From the NCBI GenBank assembly GCA_005938025.2, contig VCCI02000003.1, positions 186,001-250,000 of the forward strand: a stretch of DNA of 64,000 bases. Reading direction: 5' to 3'. Below are positions 33,530 to 43,206 of this stretch, piece after piece (positions within the stretch are counted from its first letter, which is position 1; every line of letters starts with the position of its first letter). Source of the stretch: Inquilinus sp. KBS0705. GTDB taxonomy: Bacteria; Bacteroidota; Bacteroidia; Sphingobacteriales; Sphingobacteriaceae. Made by a program: the position numbers and the translations under genes. The notes below the pieces were generated by a model, which was given only the letters and a program-made list of their open reading frames with translations, had not been told where the DNA came from and made no database searches.

Positions 33530-35146
33530 TTAGTGTGTTTGATAGCTGGCCAGATCGGTATACAGGTTACGGAACGAACTGCGTATACCAAAGGTGATCA
33601 CGCTGGTTTTCTGATGAAACTGGATGTTCTTTTCGTCGCGGTAGATGCCGCCAAGCTCAAGCCGAAGGTTATACTTGGGGTTTAACAAATATGCCACCTT
33701 GCCTTGCAAATAAACCATGCTGGTGCTTAAACCCTGGCCTATATGGTTATCGTTTTGGGTTACCGGCTCGCGGTACGACAAGAAGATATCCTTACCATAA
33801 TTCAGGTCGTTTACATCTAAACCATATTTACCATAATCCAACTCACCCGAAAGATCAAAGCGTTTATACGAGTAGCTTAGCAGGCCCGCTGCTTCCCTAA
33901 AGTTGGCGCCCCAGGGGTGTGCCAAAGGTTCGCTATTAGCCGAGTAGTTTAATATTGAGGCGCGCTCCGAGTACATGTACGGGCGGGCGTTATTGGTTTC
34001 GGCAAGGTAGTTAAGGCCTTTTACGCCGAACAGGTTGGCACCCCTAAAACCAATTTGGTAAGCAAATTTATTATTTACATAACCGGGGGTCGAGAAAAAT
34101 TTACTTGCGGTAAATTCATCTAATGCAAACTGCCCGTAGGCTGTTACGCCATCGGTGATTTTATACTTGGTGTTTAGGCCAATAAGCGCGTTATCCGGCG
34201 AACCGTTTGCTGCCTCAACGGGTCTTAAAAATATAACCGGGTTAATGTAGCTAAAATCAAAGCCATGGGTGTGGCCTGCATTATCGGTATTAGCCCATAT
34301 GATCGAGTCGAAGAAACCAATAGACAGGCGGTTGTTCACGCTCCAGTCCAGGTAATGAAAGACACCCCATTTACGGCGATTGATTAGCAGATCGCTGGTT
34401 AGGGCAGGGTCGGCAAAGTTGGCCCACATGGCCATGTATCTTACATTACCCAATGTTGCTGTCAACTTAAAAAATGGGTACGGCGAGGCATAATCGCTTA
34501 ACAGTAACGAACGGTAGCCATCCCCAATAAAGGTTTTATCGCGGCCGGCAGTAATGTTCAAATACTTTACAGGCGTGTACGACGCTATAGCCGTTACATA
34601 GCGCCAATCGAAATCGTTTTTATTATTGTTAAATACACCAGCGTAGGCCTGCCCCGGCACAATACCAACCTGCCTTATGTAGGTGGCCAAATAATTAGGC
34701 ACCGAGCCACGGTTTAAGTAGCCGCTTACATTGTAGTAAAACTTGCTGCCGGCGGTGCCGCCTAATTGCAGACCTATGGAGTTAAGGTAAGTGGTTTTCT
34801 TTGTTGAAAAGTCGCGGCCTATGTTAAAGTCAGGTAGCAGGTCGGCATAAAAAGTTGAAGTTGGCTTTTTTATATCGATCAAATGCTCGTTAAAAAGCTT
34901 ACGATATATCAACCCGTTGTTGCTGCTATTACTGCCATAATTCATCAACGAATCGTAATGAAAATGCAACAGCGAATCGTCGGCAAAAAATGGCTTTAAC
35001 GAACTATGAAAGCGGGTTTTTGTTGAATAAACATCAGCATCCAATTTTTGGTAAAACTGGTACGAATAAGGTTGATACACAACTTGCGCACGAGCCGCTA
35101 TTGCAGTAACCAGTAATATTAAAATGCTGGTGAAAAGTTTCTTCAT
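33530..35146 (-). CDS. RemB/Wzi-like outer membrane beta-barrel protein
   Basis: A 538-residue exported protein with signal peptide ending ARAQ (about residue 20). It is rich in amphipathic strands and ends with an aromatic strand near the C-terminus (SFRNLYTDLASYQTH), as expected of an outer-membrane barrel. The phrase GRDKTFIGDGYRSLLLSDYA is the marker I know from gliding motility RemB and Wzi-like capsule-assembly proteins. It probably lies in the outer membrane and helps surface polysaccharide attachment or gliding. It sits directly after gmd (30-nt gap), a GDP-sugar gene, which fits a polysaccharide role. Confidence 0.8.
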   Translation of the reverse strand: MKKLFTSILILLVTAIAARAQVVYQPYSYQFYQKLDADVYSTKTRFHSSLKPFFADDSLLHFHYDSLMNYGSNSSNNGLIYRKLFNEHLIDIKKPTSTFYADLLPDFNIGRDFSTKKTTYLNSIGLQLGGTAGSKFYYNVSGYLNRGSVPNYLATYIRQVGIVPGQAYAGVFNNNKNDFDWRYVTAIASYTPVKYLNITAGRDKTFIGDGYRSLLLSDYASPYPFFKLTATLGNVRYMAMWANFADPALTSDLLINRRKWGVFHYLDWSVNNRLSIGFFDSIIWANTDNAGHTHGFDFSYINPVIFLRPVEAANGSPDNALIGLNTKYKITDGVTAYGQFALDEFTASKFFSTPGYVNNKFAYQIGFRGANLFGVKGLNYLAETNNARPYMYSERASILNYSANSEPLAHPWGANFREAAGLLSYSYKRFDLSGELDYGKYGLDVNDLNYGKDIFLSYREPVTQNDNHIGQGLSTSMVYLQGKVAYLLNPKYNLRLELGGIYRDEKNIQFHQKTSVITFGIRSSFRNLYTDLASYQTH

Positions 35147-35176
35147 ATATATGCCTATATGAATAATTAACAGTAA

Positions 35177-36313
35177 TTATTCAAAATAGTTAGGGGTGGT
35201 ATATCCACCTTTTTTTAAGTGCTCATCTTTCTTGGCCAGGTGCAAGTCTGATTGTACCATATCTGTAACCAGCATTTGCAGGTCGTATTTTGGTTCCCAA
35301 CCCAATTTTTTCTTAGCTTTTGATGGGTCGCCTATTAACAGGTCAACCTCGGTAGGCCTAAAATATTTAGGATCTACCTTAACTACCGTTTGCCCAAATT
35401 TTAACGAGTCGGTATTTAGGCCTAATTGATCGGCTTTTTGCTGGTCAATGTCAATTATCACGCCCTTTTCATTCTCGTCCTTGCCACTAAACTCAACCTC
35501 GATACCTAATTCGGCAAAGGCCATTTTAATAAATTCCCTTACGGTGGTAGTTACGCCTGTAGCAATTACATAATCTTCGGGTACATCCTGCTGAAGCATT
35601 AGCCACATAGCAACAATATAATCTTTAGCGTGGCCCCAGTCGCGCTGTGCCGATAGGTTACCTATGTATATGCAATCCTGTAAGCCCAAGCCAATTTTAG
35701 CTACAGCACGGGTTATTTTACGGGTAACAAAAGTTTCGCCACGTATAGGGCTCTCGTGGTTAAATAATATACCATTGCAGGCATACATGCCGTATGCTTC
35801 GCGATAATTAACTATTATCCAATAGCCATATAACTTAGCTACTGCATAAGGCGAACGCGGGTAAAAAGGTGTTTCTTCACTTTGCGGTACTGCCTGTACC
35901 AAGCCGTATAACTCTGATGTTGATGCCTGGTAAATACGGGTTTTGTGGGCAAGGCCTAATAAACGTACTGCTTCTAACACACGCAATACACCTATACCGT
36001 CGGCATTGGCGGTATATTCGGGTGTATCAAAGCTAACTTTAACGTGGCTTTGCGCGCCTAAATTATATATCTCATCAGGCTGAATTTCCTGAATAAGACG
36101 AATAAGATTTGTTGAATCTGAAAGATCGCCGTAATGCAGCTTGAACTTAACACCGGTTTCATGCGGATCATGATAAAGATGGTCTATCCTATCGGTATTA
36201 AAAGAGGACGACCGGCGTTTAACGCCATGTACCTCGTAACCCTTTTTTAGTAAAAACTCAGCTAAATATGCGCCATCCTGGCCGGTAATTCCTGTTATTA
36301 AAGCTACTTTCAT
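35177..36313 (-). CDS. gmd: GDP-mannose 4,6-dehydratase
   Basis: A 378-residue short-chain dehydrogenase-type enzyme. It converts GDP-mannose to GDP-4-keto-6-deoxymannose, the precursor of GDP-fucose, GDP-rhamnose and GDP-perosamine. The NADP loop is [15 protein letters not shown] at the N-terminus. The following [20 protein letters not shown] is typical of GMD. The catalytic Tyr-Lys pair is in [15 protein letters not shown] with a preceding Thr-Ser-Glu. No fcl (GDP-fucose synthase) gene adjoins it, so the final sugar is unknown. Confidence 0.97.
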   Translation of the reverse strand: MKVALITGITGQDGAYLAEFLLKKGYEVHGVKRRSSSFNTDRIDHLYHDPHETGVKFKLHYGDLSDSTNLIRLIQEIQPDEIYNLGAQSHVKVSFDTPEYTANADGIGVLRVLEAVRLLGLAHKTRIYQASTSELYGLVQAVPQSEETPFYPRSPYAVAKLYGYWIIVNYREAYGMYACNGILFNHESPIRGETFVTRKITRAVAKIGLGLQDCIYIGNLSAQRDWGHAKDYIVAMWLMLQQDVPEDYVIATGVTTTVREFIKMAFAELGIEVEFSGKDENEKGVIIDIDQQKADQLGLNTDSLKFGQTVVKVDPKYFRPTEVDLLIGDPSKAKKKLGWEPKYDLQMLVTDMVQSDLHLAKKDEHLKKGGYTTPNYFE

Positions 36314-36399
36314 TAATAAATATCAGTGTTTTATAAGCTACAATATTACCAATATTTATTGTAAAAGCTTATATGGGTAATATACAAGTAGGGTTAATA

Positions 36400-36963
36400 T
36401 TAAATGCCGGCAACGGTATCTTCCAGCTCGCGGTACCATTCTTCGCCATATTTACGAATAAGCGGACCTTTTAAAAATTCATGCACACGCACTTTAAGTT
36501 CGTCGCCAAAAGTACATGCCGGGCTGCAAATGCTCCAGCGGTCGTAGTTTAAAACATCAAATTCCGGGTAAGGGGTAATACGTATGGGGTATAAATGGCA
36601 CGATATAGGTTTTTGCCAGCTTATGGCGCCTTGCTCGTAAGCTTTTTCAATAGCACATTTAGTAATGCCATTTTCCCATATTACATAAGCACACTCTTTA
36701 TTCACGTCTACACAGGGTGTGGTGTAATCGCCTTCAAAATCGGTAACATAAGTGCCTACCTCTTCAATAGTGGCTATGCCTTTGGCCGTCATATAGGGTT
36801 TTACCTTGGGATATATCTCGTCTAATATTTCCAGCTCATCATAATTTAACGGTGCGCCCGAGTCGCCCTCTAAACAGCAGGCGCCTTTGCATTTGTTTAA
36901 ATTACATACAAAGTTTTCTTTTACCACATCTTCATGCAGCAACACATTCCCTACTTCGATCAT
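36400..36963 (-). CDS. DUF3109 family Cys-rich protein
   Basis: A 187-residue cytoplasmic protein. Two cysteine clusters, VCNLNKCKGACCLEGDSGAP (about residues 19-38) and later singles in TPCVDVNKECAYV, ITKCAIEKA and PISCHLYPIRI, resemble the YkgJ-type putative zinc or iron-sulfur proteins. A metal cofactor is likely but the reaction is unknown. It starts 3 nt after the DUF3108 gene stop on the same strand, so the two are an operon. Conserved across Bacteroidota to my knowledge. Confidence 0.87.
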   Translation of the reverse strand: MIEVGNVLLHEDVVKENFVCNLNKCKGACCLEGDSGAPLNYDELEILDEIYPKVKPYMTAKGIATIEEVGTYVTDFEGDYTTPCVDVNKECAYVIWENGITKCAIEKAYEQGAISWQKPISCHLYPIRITPYPEFDVLNYDRWSICSPACTFGDELKVRVHEFLKGPLIRKYGEEWYRELEDTVAGI

Positions 36964-36966
36964 ATT

Positions 36967-37743
36967 TTACTTTTTAACAGGGTTTAGCGGATATTTTAGC
37001 CCGCTTGCCTGCGATAGGTCCATTACCAGGCTGCCCACAATCAATTCTACATGTGCCTTTACCGGTATGCGGTTCTTATCGTCAGTTATCCACAAATATA
37101 GCATACTGTTTTTTCTGAATATGCGCCCGGGGATAATTGTTGGATTAAATTTTAAACAGTTAAACGTGCCAAGGCTACATTTTACCTGCTCTTTACCTAA
37201 ATAGGTAATAGTCAGCGAGTGTATGCCATCCTCTAAAAAGTAACGCATATCCAGCTTTTGGCCTATTTTTAACTGCGATACATCAATATTACGGGCAAAA
37301 TAATAAGCCGACAAGAAATCAAAAACATTCCCTTTAAACGGGAATTTACCTTTGTCAGCCGTTATTACATTGTTCTCGTGGTCAAAGGTAACTTTGTCGC
37401 TATGGCGGTACTTAGCTTCCTGGCGGTTCTCCGAATAGTAATAGGGCAGCAGCGTTTGCGGATTGATAAATGTTTCGTACTGGTTGCGCACCTTAAATAA
37501 AAAATTAAAGGTGCCGGCAGTTTTAGCATCGGCTGCTATGTGCAATGCAGGTTTGTCTTCAAACCTTTTCGGGGTATTTTCTACCTTAATTACCGCCTCA
37601 GCAGCGGTAAATATGCCGTATCGTAACTTATAGGTTATTTGCTCGCCCGCCTGAAAAGCAACTTTGTTTGTTTTGGTAACCTCCTGGCTAAATGCTTTGG
37701 CAAAGCCTGTAAGCATTATAAGGGCTATATAATATTTCTTCAT
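36967..37743 (-). CDS. DUF3108 family exported protein
   Basis: A 258-residue protein with signal peptide ending AFSQ (about 20). It is beta-rich, with the family opening AFQAGEQITYKLRYGIFTAAEAVIKVEN and conserved SAYYFARN and TWP-like CLKFNPTIIPGRIFR segments. Relatives are predicted periplasmic, lipid-facing proteins of unknown function. It is followed by the DUF3109 gene after 3 nt. No domain suggests catalysis. Confidence 0.85.
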   Translation of the reverse strand: MKKYYIALIMLTGFAKAFSQEVTKTNKVAFQAGEQITYKLRYGIFTAAEAVIKVENTPKRFEDKPALHIAADAKTAGTFNFLFKVRNQYETFINPQTLLPYYYSENRQEAKYRHSDKVTFDHENNVITADKGKFPFKGNVFDFLSAYYFARNIDVSQLKIGQKLDMRYFLEDGIHSLTITYLGKEQVKCSLGTFNCLKFNPTIIPGRIFRKNSMLYLWITDDKNRIPVKAHVELIVGSLVMDLSQASGLKYPLNPVKK

Positions 37744-37777
37744 TTATGATGTATAGACGCAAGAACCGTACAACGGT

Positions 37778-38293
37778 TTAATCTTTACGTTTATAGATAG
37801 GTACTGTAGAGCATGGTTCGCCAAACATCAGGCTTTTTGCAACGGGTGTAAGCTTCTTTGTTAACTCTACATAAGCCGATACCGGAACGGGTATATCACC
37901 GCAGCCTTTTAACACTACTCGCTGGTCGCGGTATTGCTCTACATCAAGCCTGGCTATTTCTTTTACAAACAAAACGGTTTCTAATACATCAGCATCGCCA
38001 AAAACAACCTGGCTGGCATAGGGTGCCAAACGGTTGGCCAGCAGCATGTAGGCCCATGCAGGCACTATAGCATCGGCGGTACAGGTTACGGCAACATTTT
38101 TGCCCTGGTACTGGCTCCAGTCGTGTTCTTTTACAAACTCCCTAAAATCCTTTTCACGCAGCATCAGGCCATGAAACAAATTATCTTTTATATCATAAAC
38201 CACGCGCTCGCCTTGCGGGTAAAATTGGGCAGGGTCTAAAGTAACCAACCCGCTTTGCGCAACCTTATTGATAATGTTTTCTTGTATTTCCAT
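37778..38293 (-). CDS. DUF2480 family protein
   Basis: A 171-residue cytoplasmic protein matching the DUF2480 pattern (QSGLVTLDPAQFYPQGERVVYDIKDNL; WSQYQGKNVAVTCTADAIVPAWAYMLLA). The C-terminal KGCGDIPVPVSAYVELTKKL is also typical. There is no signal peptide. The two related halves, each with an alanine-rich AYMLLA or AYVELT helix, may be an internal duplication. Function unknown. Lies 34 nt upstream of the DUF3108 gene. Confidence 0.85.
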   Translation of the reverse strand: MEIQENIINKVAQSGLVTLDPAQFYPQGERVVYDIKDNLFHGLMLREKDFREFVKEHDWSQYQGKNVAVTCTADAIVPAWAYMLLANRLAPYASQVVFGDADVLETVLFVKEIARLDVEQYRDQRVVLKGCGDIPVPVSAYVELTKKLTPVAKSLMFGEPCSTVPIYKRKD

Positions 38294-38304
38294 TGCTTAC
38301 AGAA

Positions 38305-38343
38305 TAAAAAAATCCGGCAACAGCTATAACGCCATTGCCGGAT
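38305..38343 (-). terminator. Intrinsic terminator after ppiD
   Basis: Stem ATCCGGCAA / TTGCCGGAT with a 14-nt loop, followed on the minus strand by seven T. It lies 22 nt past the ppiD stop and separates it from the DUF2480 gene. Confidence 0.88.
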
Positions 38344-38365
38344 GCAAAATTACTTTAAATTTATC

Positions 38366-40471
38366 TTATAAGAACTTAGCGCGGTTATCTTTTACATTCG
38401 CCTTATCTTTCAGCGCATCAAGCACCTCGTTTTGCGAACGTTGCAGTATAGCCTGGCCCATTTGTTGTTTCTCTCTAACAGCATTGGTTAATTGTGCAGG
38501 GTTTGTAAAGCCTTCTAATACGGTTACAAACACACCGTTTTGGCCCTCGATAGGTTTTGACAGTTTATTTGGCTGCGAACCAAACACTGTACCCACTACC
38601 TTATACTCGGCTGCTGCACCCGGAATTACAGGGTTAGCAAACACTATATTTTGCAAAGGCACTACAGTTGAACCGGCTTTTTGAGCAACCTGGTCAATTG
38701 AAGAAGCACCGTTTAGCGCCGATTGTAATCTTGCGCTAAGTTGTTTTGCCTTAACACGAATTTTAACCATTGGCTCTAATTGTTTTTTAATAACATCTAA
38801 AGGTAATATGCCCTCAGGTTTTATTTGCGTTAAGTGGGCTACCACATACTGGTCGCCTGCGGCAAATACCTGGTCAGAGAAATCACCTTTTTCTGCCTTA
38901 AACGCCCATTTAACTATATCGCGTGCATTATCAAGGCCCGGCAGGCTTGCTGCTGTGCCATTTACATCATCAGCAGTTTTAACAGGTAAACCTGCGCTTT
39001 TAGCTTTTGCATCAAAGTTATCGGCAGATAACGAGCCTAAGAAACTTTGTGCCTTGCTGTATATAGCCGATTGTGTTTTGCTGCTTGGCGCTAATGGTTT
39101 ATCAACCACGGCTACCTTAACTACTTTTGATGAACCTTTTTGATCTTCAATTTCTATTAAGTGTACACCGTATTGGGTTGTAATTACTTTAACATCGCCT
39201 TTTTTACCGTTAAATACGGCATCTTCAAACGCAGGGATCATAGCGCCACGACCAAATGTTGGCAACTCGCCACCTTTTTGGGCCGATCCATCAATTGAAA
39301 ACTTGCGGGCAAGGTCGGCAAATGATGCGCCGCCTTGTATTAGTTTTTTAAGCGAGTCTGCTTTTGCAACAGCTTTATCAACACCGCCTTCGGTAGCAGG
39401 GTTAATTAAAATATGCCTTGCTCTAACAGAATCAGGGCCTACTCTTGCATCAATAAGCTTAGCTATTTTGTAGCTGCCACCTGCAAGGTAAGGGCCATAA
39501 ACAAAACCTTTATCGGCACCAAACATTACCGAATCCAGCTTTGGATCAAGCTGGCCTTTATGCTGATAAACCAACGGTGCTTTTGTTTCAGAGTTTATCT
39601 GTACAAATAACGAATCGTTAGGTGTGGCTTTAAAATCAGCCAATAGTTTATCTACCTGTGCCTTTACACTTAAAGAGTCTTCTTTTGATGGTGCGGCGTT
39701 AAAGCTGATGTATTCAAAGCTTCTTAATTCCTGGGTGTTTTTAAACTCGGGCTTATGATCGTTGTAGTATTCGCTGTAATCGTCATCAGTAAGCTTAATT
39801 TTGCTATCAGGTATTGATGCATAATCAAGCGTGGTATATTTAAAGCTGGCTAATTTATTTTTAGCAAGGTAATCGTCCTGGGCATCAAGCGAGTTTACAT
39901 ACAAACCATTGCTTACCAAGGCCATGTATTTTTGTTGCTTTTTAGCTTCGATAAGTTGCTTTACAAAATCAGTCCAAGCAGCTAATTGTGCAGGGTCTGC
40001 CTTTGGTGTTTGCAGGTACTGTAAAAACTGGTTAAGCTTATTTTTATCAAACTGTCCGGTTTGCTGGTCAACAAACTGGCGTTGTATCTGCGGGTCGGGG
40101 TTGTTACCGCTTATCATAGCCTGGCTTTCTGCCTCGCCTACCACAATGCCTACTCTGTCTACCTCTTTATTTAACAACAATTGCGTTAATAAAGTATTCC
40201 AGGTGGTTTCCTGCAGATAATTGTTTATCTGTGGGGTTAAGCTTTGCCCCGATTGTTGTTTAAACTGCTGTGTGCTTTGCTCTAAACGCTGGCTAAAATC
40301 GCGGTAGGCTATTGCCTGGCCGTTAACTTCGCCTATATCGTTTACGTTTCCTTTAAAAAAAGAGCTTCCCGACTTTATTACCTCACCGGCAATAAAGGCA
40401 ACAAGCGCCAATCCAATAACTCCTGCGAGAATTTTTCCCATTCGCTCCCGCAAATAACTCATGATACCCAT
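38366..40471 (-). CDS. PpiD-like membrane-anchored peptidylprolyl isomerase
   Basis: A 701-residue periplasmic folding factor. One N-terminal membrane helix (about residues 13-30, ILAGVIGLALVAFIAGEV) anchors it to the inner membrane. A SurA-N-type chaperone region (about 40-240) follows. A parvulin domain at about 345-445 carries ARHILINP, GGELPTFGRGAMIPAFEDA and QYGVHLIEIED. A long C-terminal helical region completes the PpiD pattern. It should act on newly exported proteins near the Sec channel. It has a strong terminator and lies 95 nt after lptC. Confidence 0.93.
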   Translation of the reverse strand: MGIMSYLRERMGKILAGVIGLALVAFIAGEVIKSGSSFFKGNVNDIGEVNGQAIAYRDFSQRLEQSTQQFKQQSGQSLTPQINNYLQETTWNTLLTQLLLNKEVDRVGIVVGEAESQAMISGNNPDPQIQRQFVDQQTGQFDKNKLNQFLQYLQTPKADPAQLAAWTDFVKQLIEAKKQQKYMALVSNGLYVNSLDAQDDYLAKNKLASFKYTTLDYASIPDSKIKLTDDDYSEYYNDHKPEFKNTQELRSFEYISFNAAPSKEDSLSVKAQVDKLLADFKATPNDSLFVQINSETKAPLVYQHKGQLDPKLDSVMFGADKGFVYGPYLAGGSYKIAKLIDARVGPDSVRARHILINPATEGGVDKAVAKADSLKKLIQGGASFADLARKFSIDGSAQKGGELPTFGRGAMIPAFEDAVFNGKKGDVKVITTQYGVHLIEIEDQKGSSKVVKVAVVDKPLAPSSKTQSAIYSKAQSFLGSLSADNFDAKAKSAGLPVKTADDVNGTAASLPGLDNARDIVKWAFKAEKGDFSDQVFAAGDQYVVAHLTQIKPEGILPLDVIKKQLEPMVKIRVKAKQLSARLQSALNGASSIDQVAQKAGSTVVPLQNIVFANPVIPGAAAEYKVVGTVFGSQPNKLSKPIEGQNGVFVTVLEGFTNPAQLTNAVREKQQMGQAILQRSQNEVLDALKDKANVKDNRAKFL

Positions 40472-40566
40472 ACAACTATATATATTTTATATTTCTCAAA
40501 AAGAGGCGCAAGATACAATTTTTACTAAAATTCTATAACACAAAAATTTGCGTAATATTTTTAGCC

Positions 40567-41136
40567 CTATTGTGTCAAATCTCCGTTAACATGAATGACC
40601 GCTGTGGCATTTTGAAATATAGGATGCTGTAGCTTGTCATCGCTAACTACGCTGGTGCCCGTAACTACGTCGCCGCCAACTTTTGTCATCACTACTTTTT
40701 TGTTGGAGTATACTTGCTTTTTAAACTGGTTCCATATCAACTCATCAGATTTTAGTACAGATCCTTCTGGATTAGTAGCTACAACATTGTGATGAAACTC
40801 TATCAGGGTATCGCGGCGGATGCCGGTATCGGCAATTATGGTACCTGCTATTTGCATCTTCTCGTTATAAAAAACAACTTTTACACCCTTTGGCATAAGC
40901 GAGTATGCGGGTGTAGTTTTATAATCGAGCATTAAAGGGGTAGTAATATGAAACTTTACCTTAGCCGAATCGCTAAAAATAACGTCGAGCCCTGTAGTGC
41001 GGTCAACCGGTTTGGTAGCATCGGCAGCGGCAATCGCCTTAACCTTATTAAGGTCGTTTTCGCAGGCGGTTAAGAGGAATATGCCTGCGCAAGCTGCCGG
41101 TATATAAAGTTTTAAATAGCTAAACCGACCCAACAT
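40567..41136 (-). CDS. lptC: LPS export ABC transporter periplasmic protein LptC
   Basis: A 189-residue protein. Its N-terminal hydrophobic segment has a Cys in LLTACEND, so it may be a lipoprotein rather than helix-anchored as in E. coli. The LptC/OstA jellyroll follows (VIFSDSAKVKFHITTPLMLDY; MPKGVKVVFYNEKMQIAGTI; EGSVLKSDELIWNQFKKQVYSNKKV). It should pass lipopolysaccharide from the LptBFG transporter to the OstA/LptA bridge. It follows an outer-membrane protein gene by 11 nt, in the purQ-coaX operon. Confidence 0.9.
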   Translation of the reverse strand: MLGRFSYLKLYIPAACAGIFLLTACENDLNKVKAIAAADATKPVDRTTGLDVIFSDSAKVKFHITTPLMLDYKTTPAYSLMPKGVKVVFYNEKMQIAGTIIADTGIRRDTLIEFHHNVVATNPEGSVLKSDELIWNQFKKQVYSNKKVVMTKVGGDVVTGTSVVSDDKLQHPIFQNATAVIHVNGDLTQ

Positions 41137-41147
41137 CGCACAAATGG

Positions 41148-42470
41148 TTAATCAAACTTGTATTTTAAGAACCACCTGTCGTTTATAGTGAACGCCAGGC
41201 GTATGTTAACATAATTTTCTTTAACCAGGCCGTTAGCTATGGTACCGCGCTTGCCAATTTCGGCGCCTACGTTAATTTTATAGAAGCTGGTATTGTTTGG
41301 GCGCAATGGTAAGCCCAAGCCAAAGGTAGCCGCGTATTTTTTAATATTGGTGCTGTTAATGTTGATGTAGCTTTGGTCGTAAATAAAGCCTAAGCGGTAA
41401 TCAACCGAAGCCCAGTAGTTTGATAGGGAGTTGATATTAGGGGTAAATTGGCCACCCACATTTAAGGTTTTACTATCCTGCAAACCCTGTTTTACACCGG
41501 CTATACTTAAGTACGACCATTGGCCCATTGAATAATCGGCACCTATTAAAAATTTGCCATCGTATTGGTAAGATATACCAAAACGATTGATCTGAGGAAG
41601 CTGAACCTTGCCAGAGGCGTTTTGCACGTTTAGAATACTATCGGTGGGTATTTGTTCGGCACCATTCGAATCTTTAAAATAGCTGCTTACAATATAGGTG
41701 TTTTGAGTATTTAGCTTTGTATTTGCCGATGCCGAATAACCAAATGTTAAATGCTTACGGTTCGAAAAATCAACCGAGTACTGTATACCGTAATCGTAGT
41801 TAAAACCGCGTATGGCGTTATTTTCTTCGATACGGGAGTTTAAAAAGCCGGAAAGATCGGGCATTTCGGTAGACTGTGTTTGCTTTAAGTTACCAAATAT
41901 ATAAGATGCATTGGCCCCGATTAATAGGTGCTTACCAATGCCAAAACCGTAGCCCAGGTAAAATTTTGTTAAACCGCCATCGCCTGCGTAAATGTAATTT
42001 ACCGCGCTTGTATCTGATGGCAGGCCGGTGCCGTAGCCCGAACTTAAGGTTTGTTTGTAGCTGTAGCCTAACTCGCTGTAAGGCATTAAACCAAAGCTAA
42101 GCGCCGATTTTTTTGTAACCGGTATAGCAATAGCAATGTGACTAAGCCTAAAGTTTGAATTGCTTTGGCTGGTTTGGCCCGCTTTGTTTAATGTGCTAAA
42201 ATTGCTCGCTAAACCAACATCAAAAACGGTTAGGTTTATCATACCATATGATGCCGGGTTAATTGGGTTAATGGTATTGAAACTATTTATACGGTTGGTA
42301 GCAACGCCAATACCACCCATGCTTAGGTTTTGTGGTAAAAGCATTGGGTTAATATCGCCTAAGCCATAGCGCGAGTATGGAGAACTGGTGGTTGCGGTAG
42401 ATTGCGCCTTTGCACCAATGGTAGCTGCAGTAAGTAAAAAAAGTACTATGAACCTAAAATATCTAATCAT
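41148..42470 (-). CDS. Outer membrane beta-barrel protein of unknown function
   Basis: A 440-residue exported protein. A signal peptide ends near residue 22 (GAKAQ). Alternating strands, a TATTSSPYSRYGLGDI opening and an aromatic C-terminal strand (INDRWFLKYKFD) fit an outer-membrane barrel. The layout is like that of FadL/PorV-type proteins of Bacteroidota, but I cannot name the family. Start overlaps the coaX stop by 8 nt, and lptC follows 11 nt later, which suggests an envelope-building role. Confidence 0.8.
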   Translation of the reverse strand: MIRYFRFIVLFLLTAATIGAKAQSTATTSSPYSRYGLGDINPMLLPQNLSMGGIGVATNRINSFNTINPINPASYGMINLTVFDVGLASNFSTLNKAGQTSQSNSNFRLSHIAIAIPVTKKSALSFGLMPYSELGYSYKQTLSSGYGTGLPSDTSAVNYIYAGDGGLTKFYLGYGFGIGKHLLIGANASYIFGNLKQTQSTEMPDLSGFLNSRIEENNAIRGFNYDYGIQYSVDFSNRKHLTFGYSASANTKLNTQNTYIVSSYFKDSNGAEQIPTDSILNVQNASGKVQLPQINRFGISYQYDGKFLIGADYSMGQWSYLSIAGVKQGLQDSKTLNVGGQFTPNINSLSNYWASVDYRLGFIYDQSYININSTNIKKYAATFGLGLPLRPNNTSFYKINVGAEIGKRGTIANGLVKENYVNIRLAFTINDRWFLKYKFD

Positions 42471-43206
42471 TATGCTGTTGTATAGCTGCGTTTAATCCTT
42501 TAAGAACCAGGTAAGGCTCAATTTTAATATAGGGGGCAAAGATGCTATTTTTCAATAGAGTATCAAAAAAAATACTATCGCCCCCGCTTAGTATAATATT
42601 GTACTCCTGTTGGTTTTTTATATAATTTGTTATGAACCCTTGCAGCTCATATTTTATCCCGTTTTGCACACCCGACCGTATGGCCGTGGTGGTATCGTTA
42701 CCGTAGCCGGCTTCAAAATTTTCATCGGCTGCTATTAAAGGCAAGGCCGCTGTGAAATGATTAACCGCTTTATAACGCATATTTAACCCCGGTGATATAC
42801 TGCCGCCAAAATAATTTGCGCCGGCATCTACAAAATCGTAGGTGATGCAGGTACCCCCGCTTATCACTACATTGTTTTTACCGGGATATAAATGATTTGC
42901 GCCTATTATTGCCGCCAGGCGATCAGTACCAAGCGTTAGGGGTGTTTTATAATGATTATTTATTCCTGCTGTAATACTGCTGTTAAAGTGTATTACTTTA
43001 AATTTTTGCAGCAGTGTCGTTTGCCAGGCTTGTTGTTCTGTTTTTACTGATGATATAATTACCCTGTTGATGGTGTAAGCGTTTAAAAAACCATTTACAT
43101 CGTTAGTATCCGGCTGCTGGTATTGCTCCACTTTTAGCAGATCATCATTCTCAAAAACGGCGATCTTGGTTAAGGTGTTGCCAATATCAATAACCAGGTT
43201 TGTCAT
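42463..43206 (-). CDS. coaX: Type III pantothenate kinase
   Basis: A 247-residue ASKHA-fold enzyme catalysing the first step of coenzyme A synthesis. The phosphate loop is VIDIGNTLTKIAVF at the N-terminus. GTDRLAAIIGA and GGTCITYDFVDAG are the type III signatures, and SGGDSIFF lies in the C-terminal half. Its ATG shares one base with the purQ stop (TGATG), and its 3' end overlaps the next gene by 8 nt, so it is embedded in a tight operon. Length is normal. Confidence 0.96.
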   Translation of the reverse strand: MTNLVIDIGNTLTKIAVFENDDLLKVEQYQQPDTNDVNGFLNAYTINRVIISSVKTEQQAWQTTLLQKFKVIHFNSSITAGINNHYKTPLTLGTDRLAAIIGANHLYPGKNNVVISGGTCITYDFVDAGANYFGGSISPGLNMRYKAVNHFTAALPLIAADENFEAGYGNDTTTAIRSGVQNGIKYELQGFITNYIKNQQEYNIILSGGDSIFFDTLLKNSIFAPYIKIEPYLVLKGLNAAIQQHND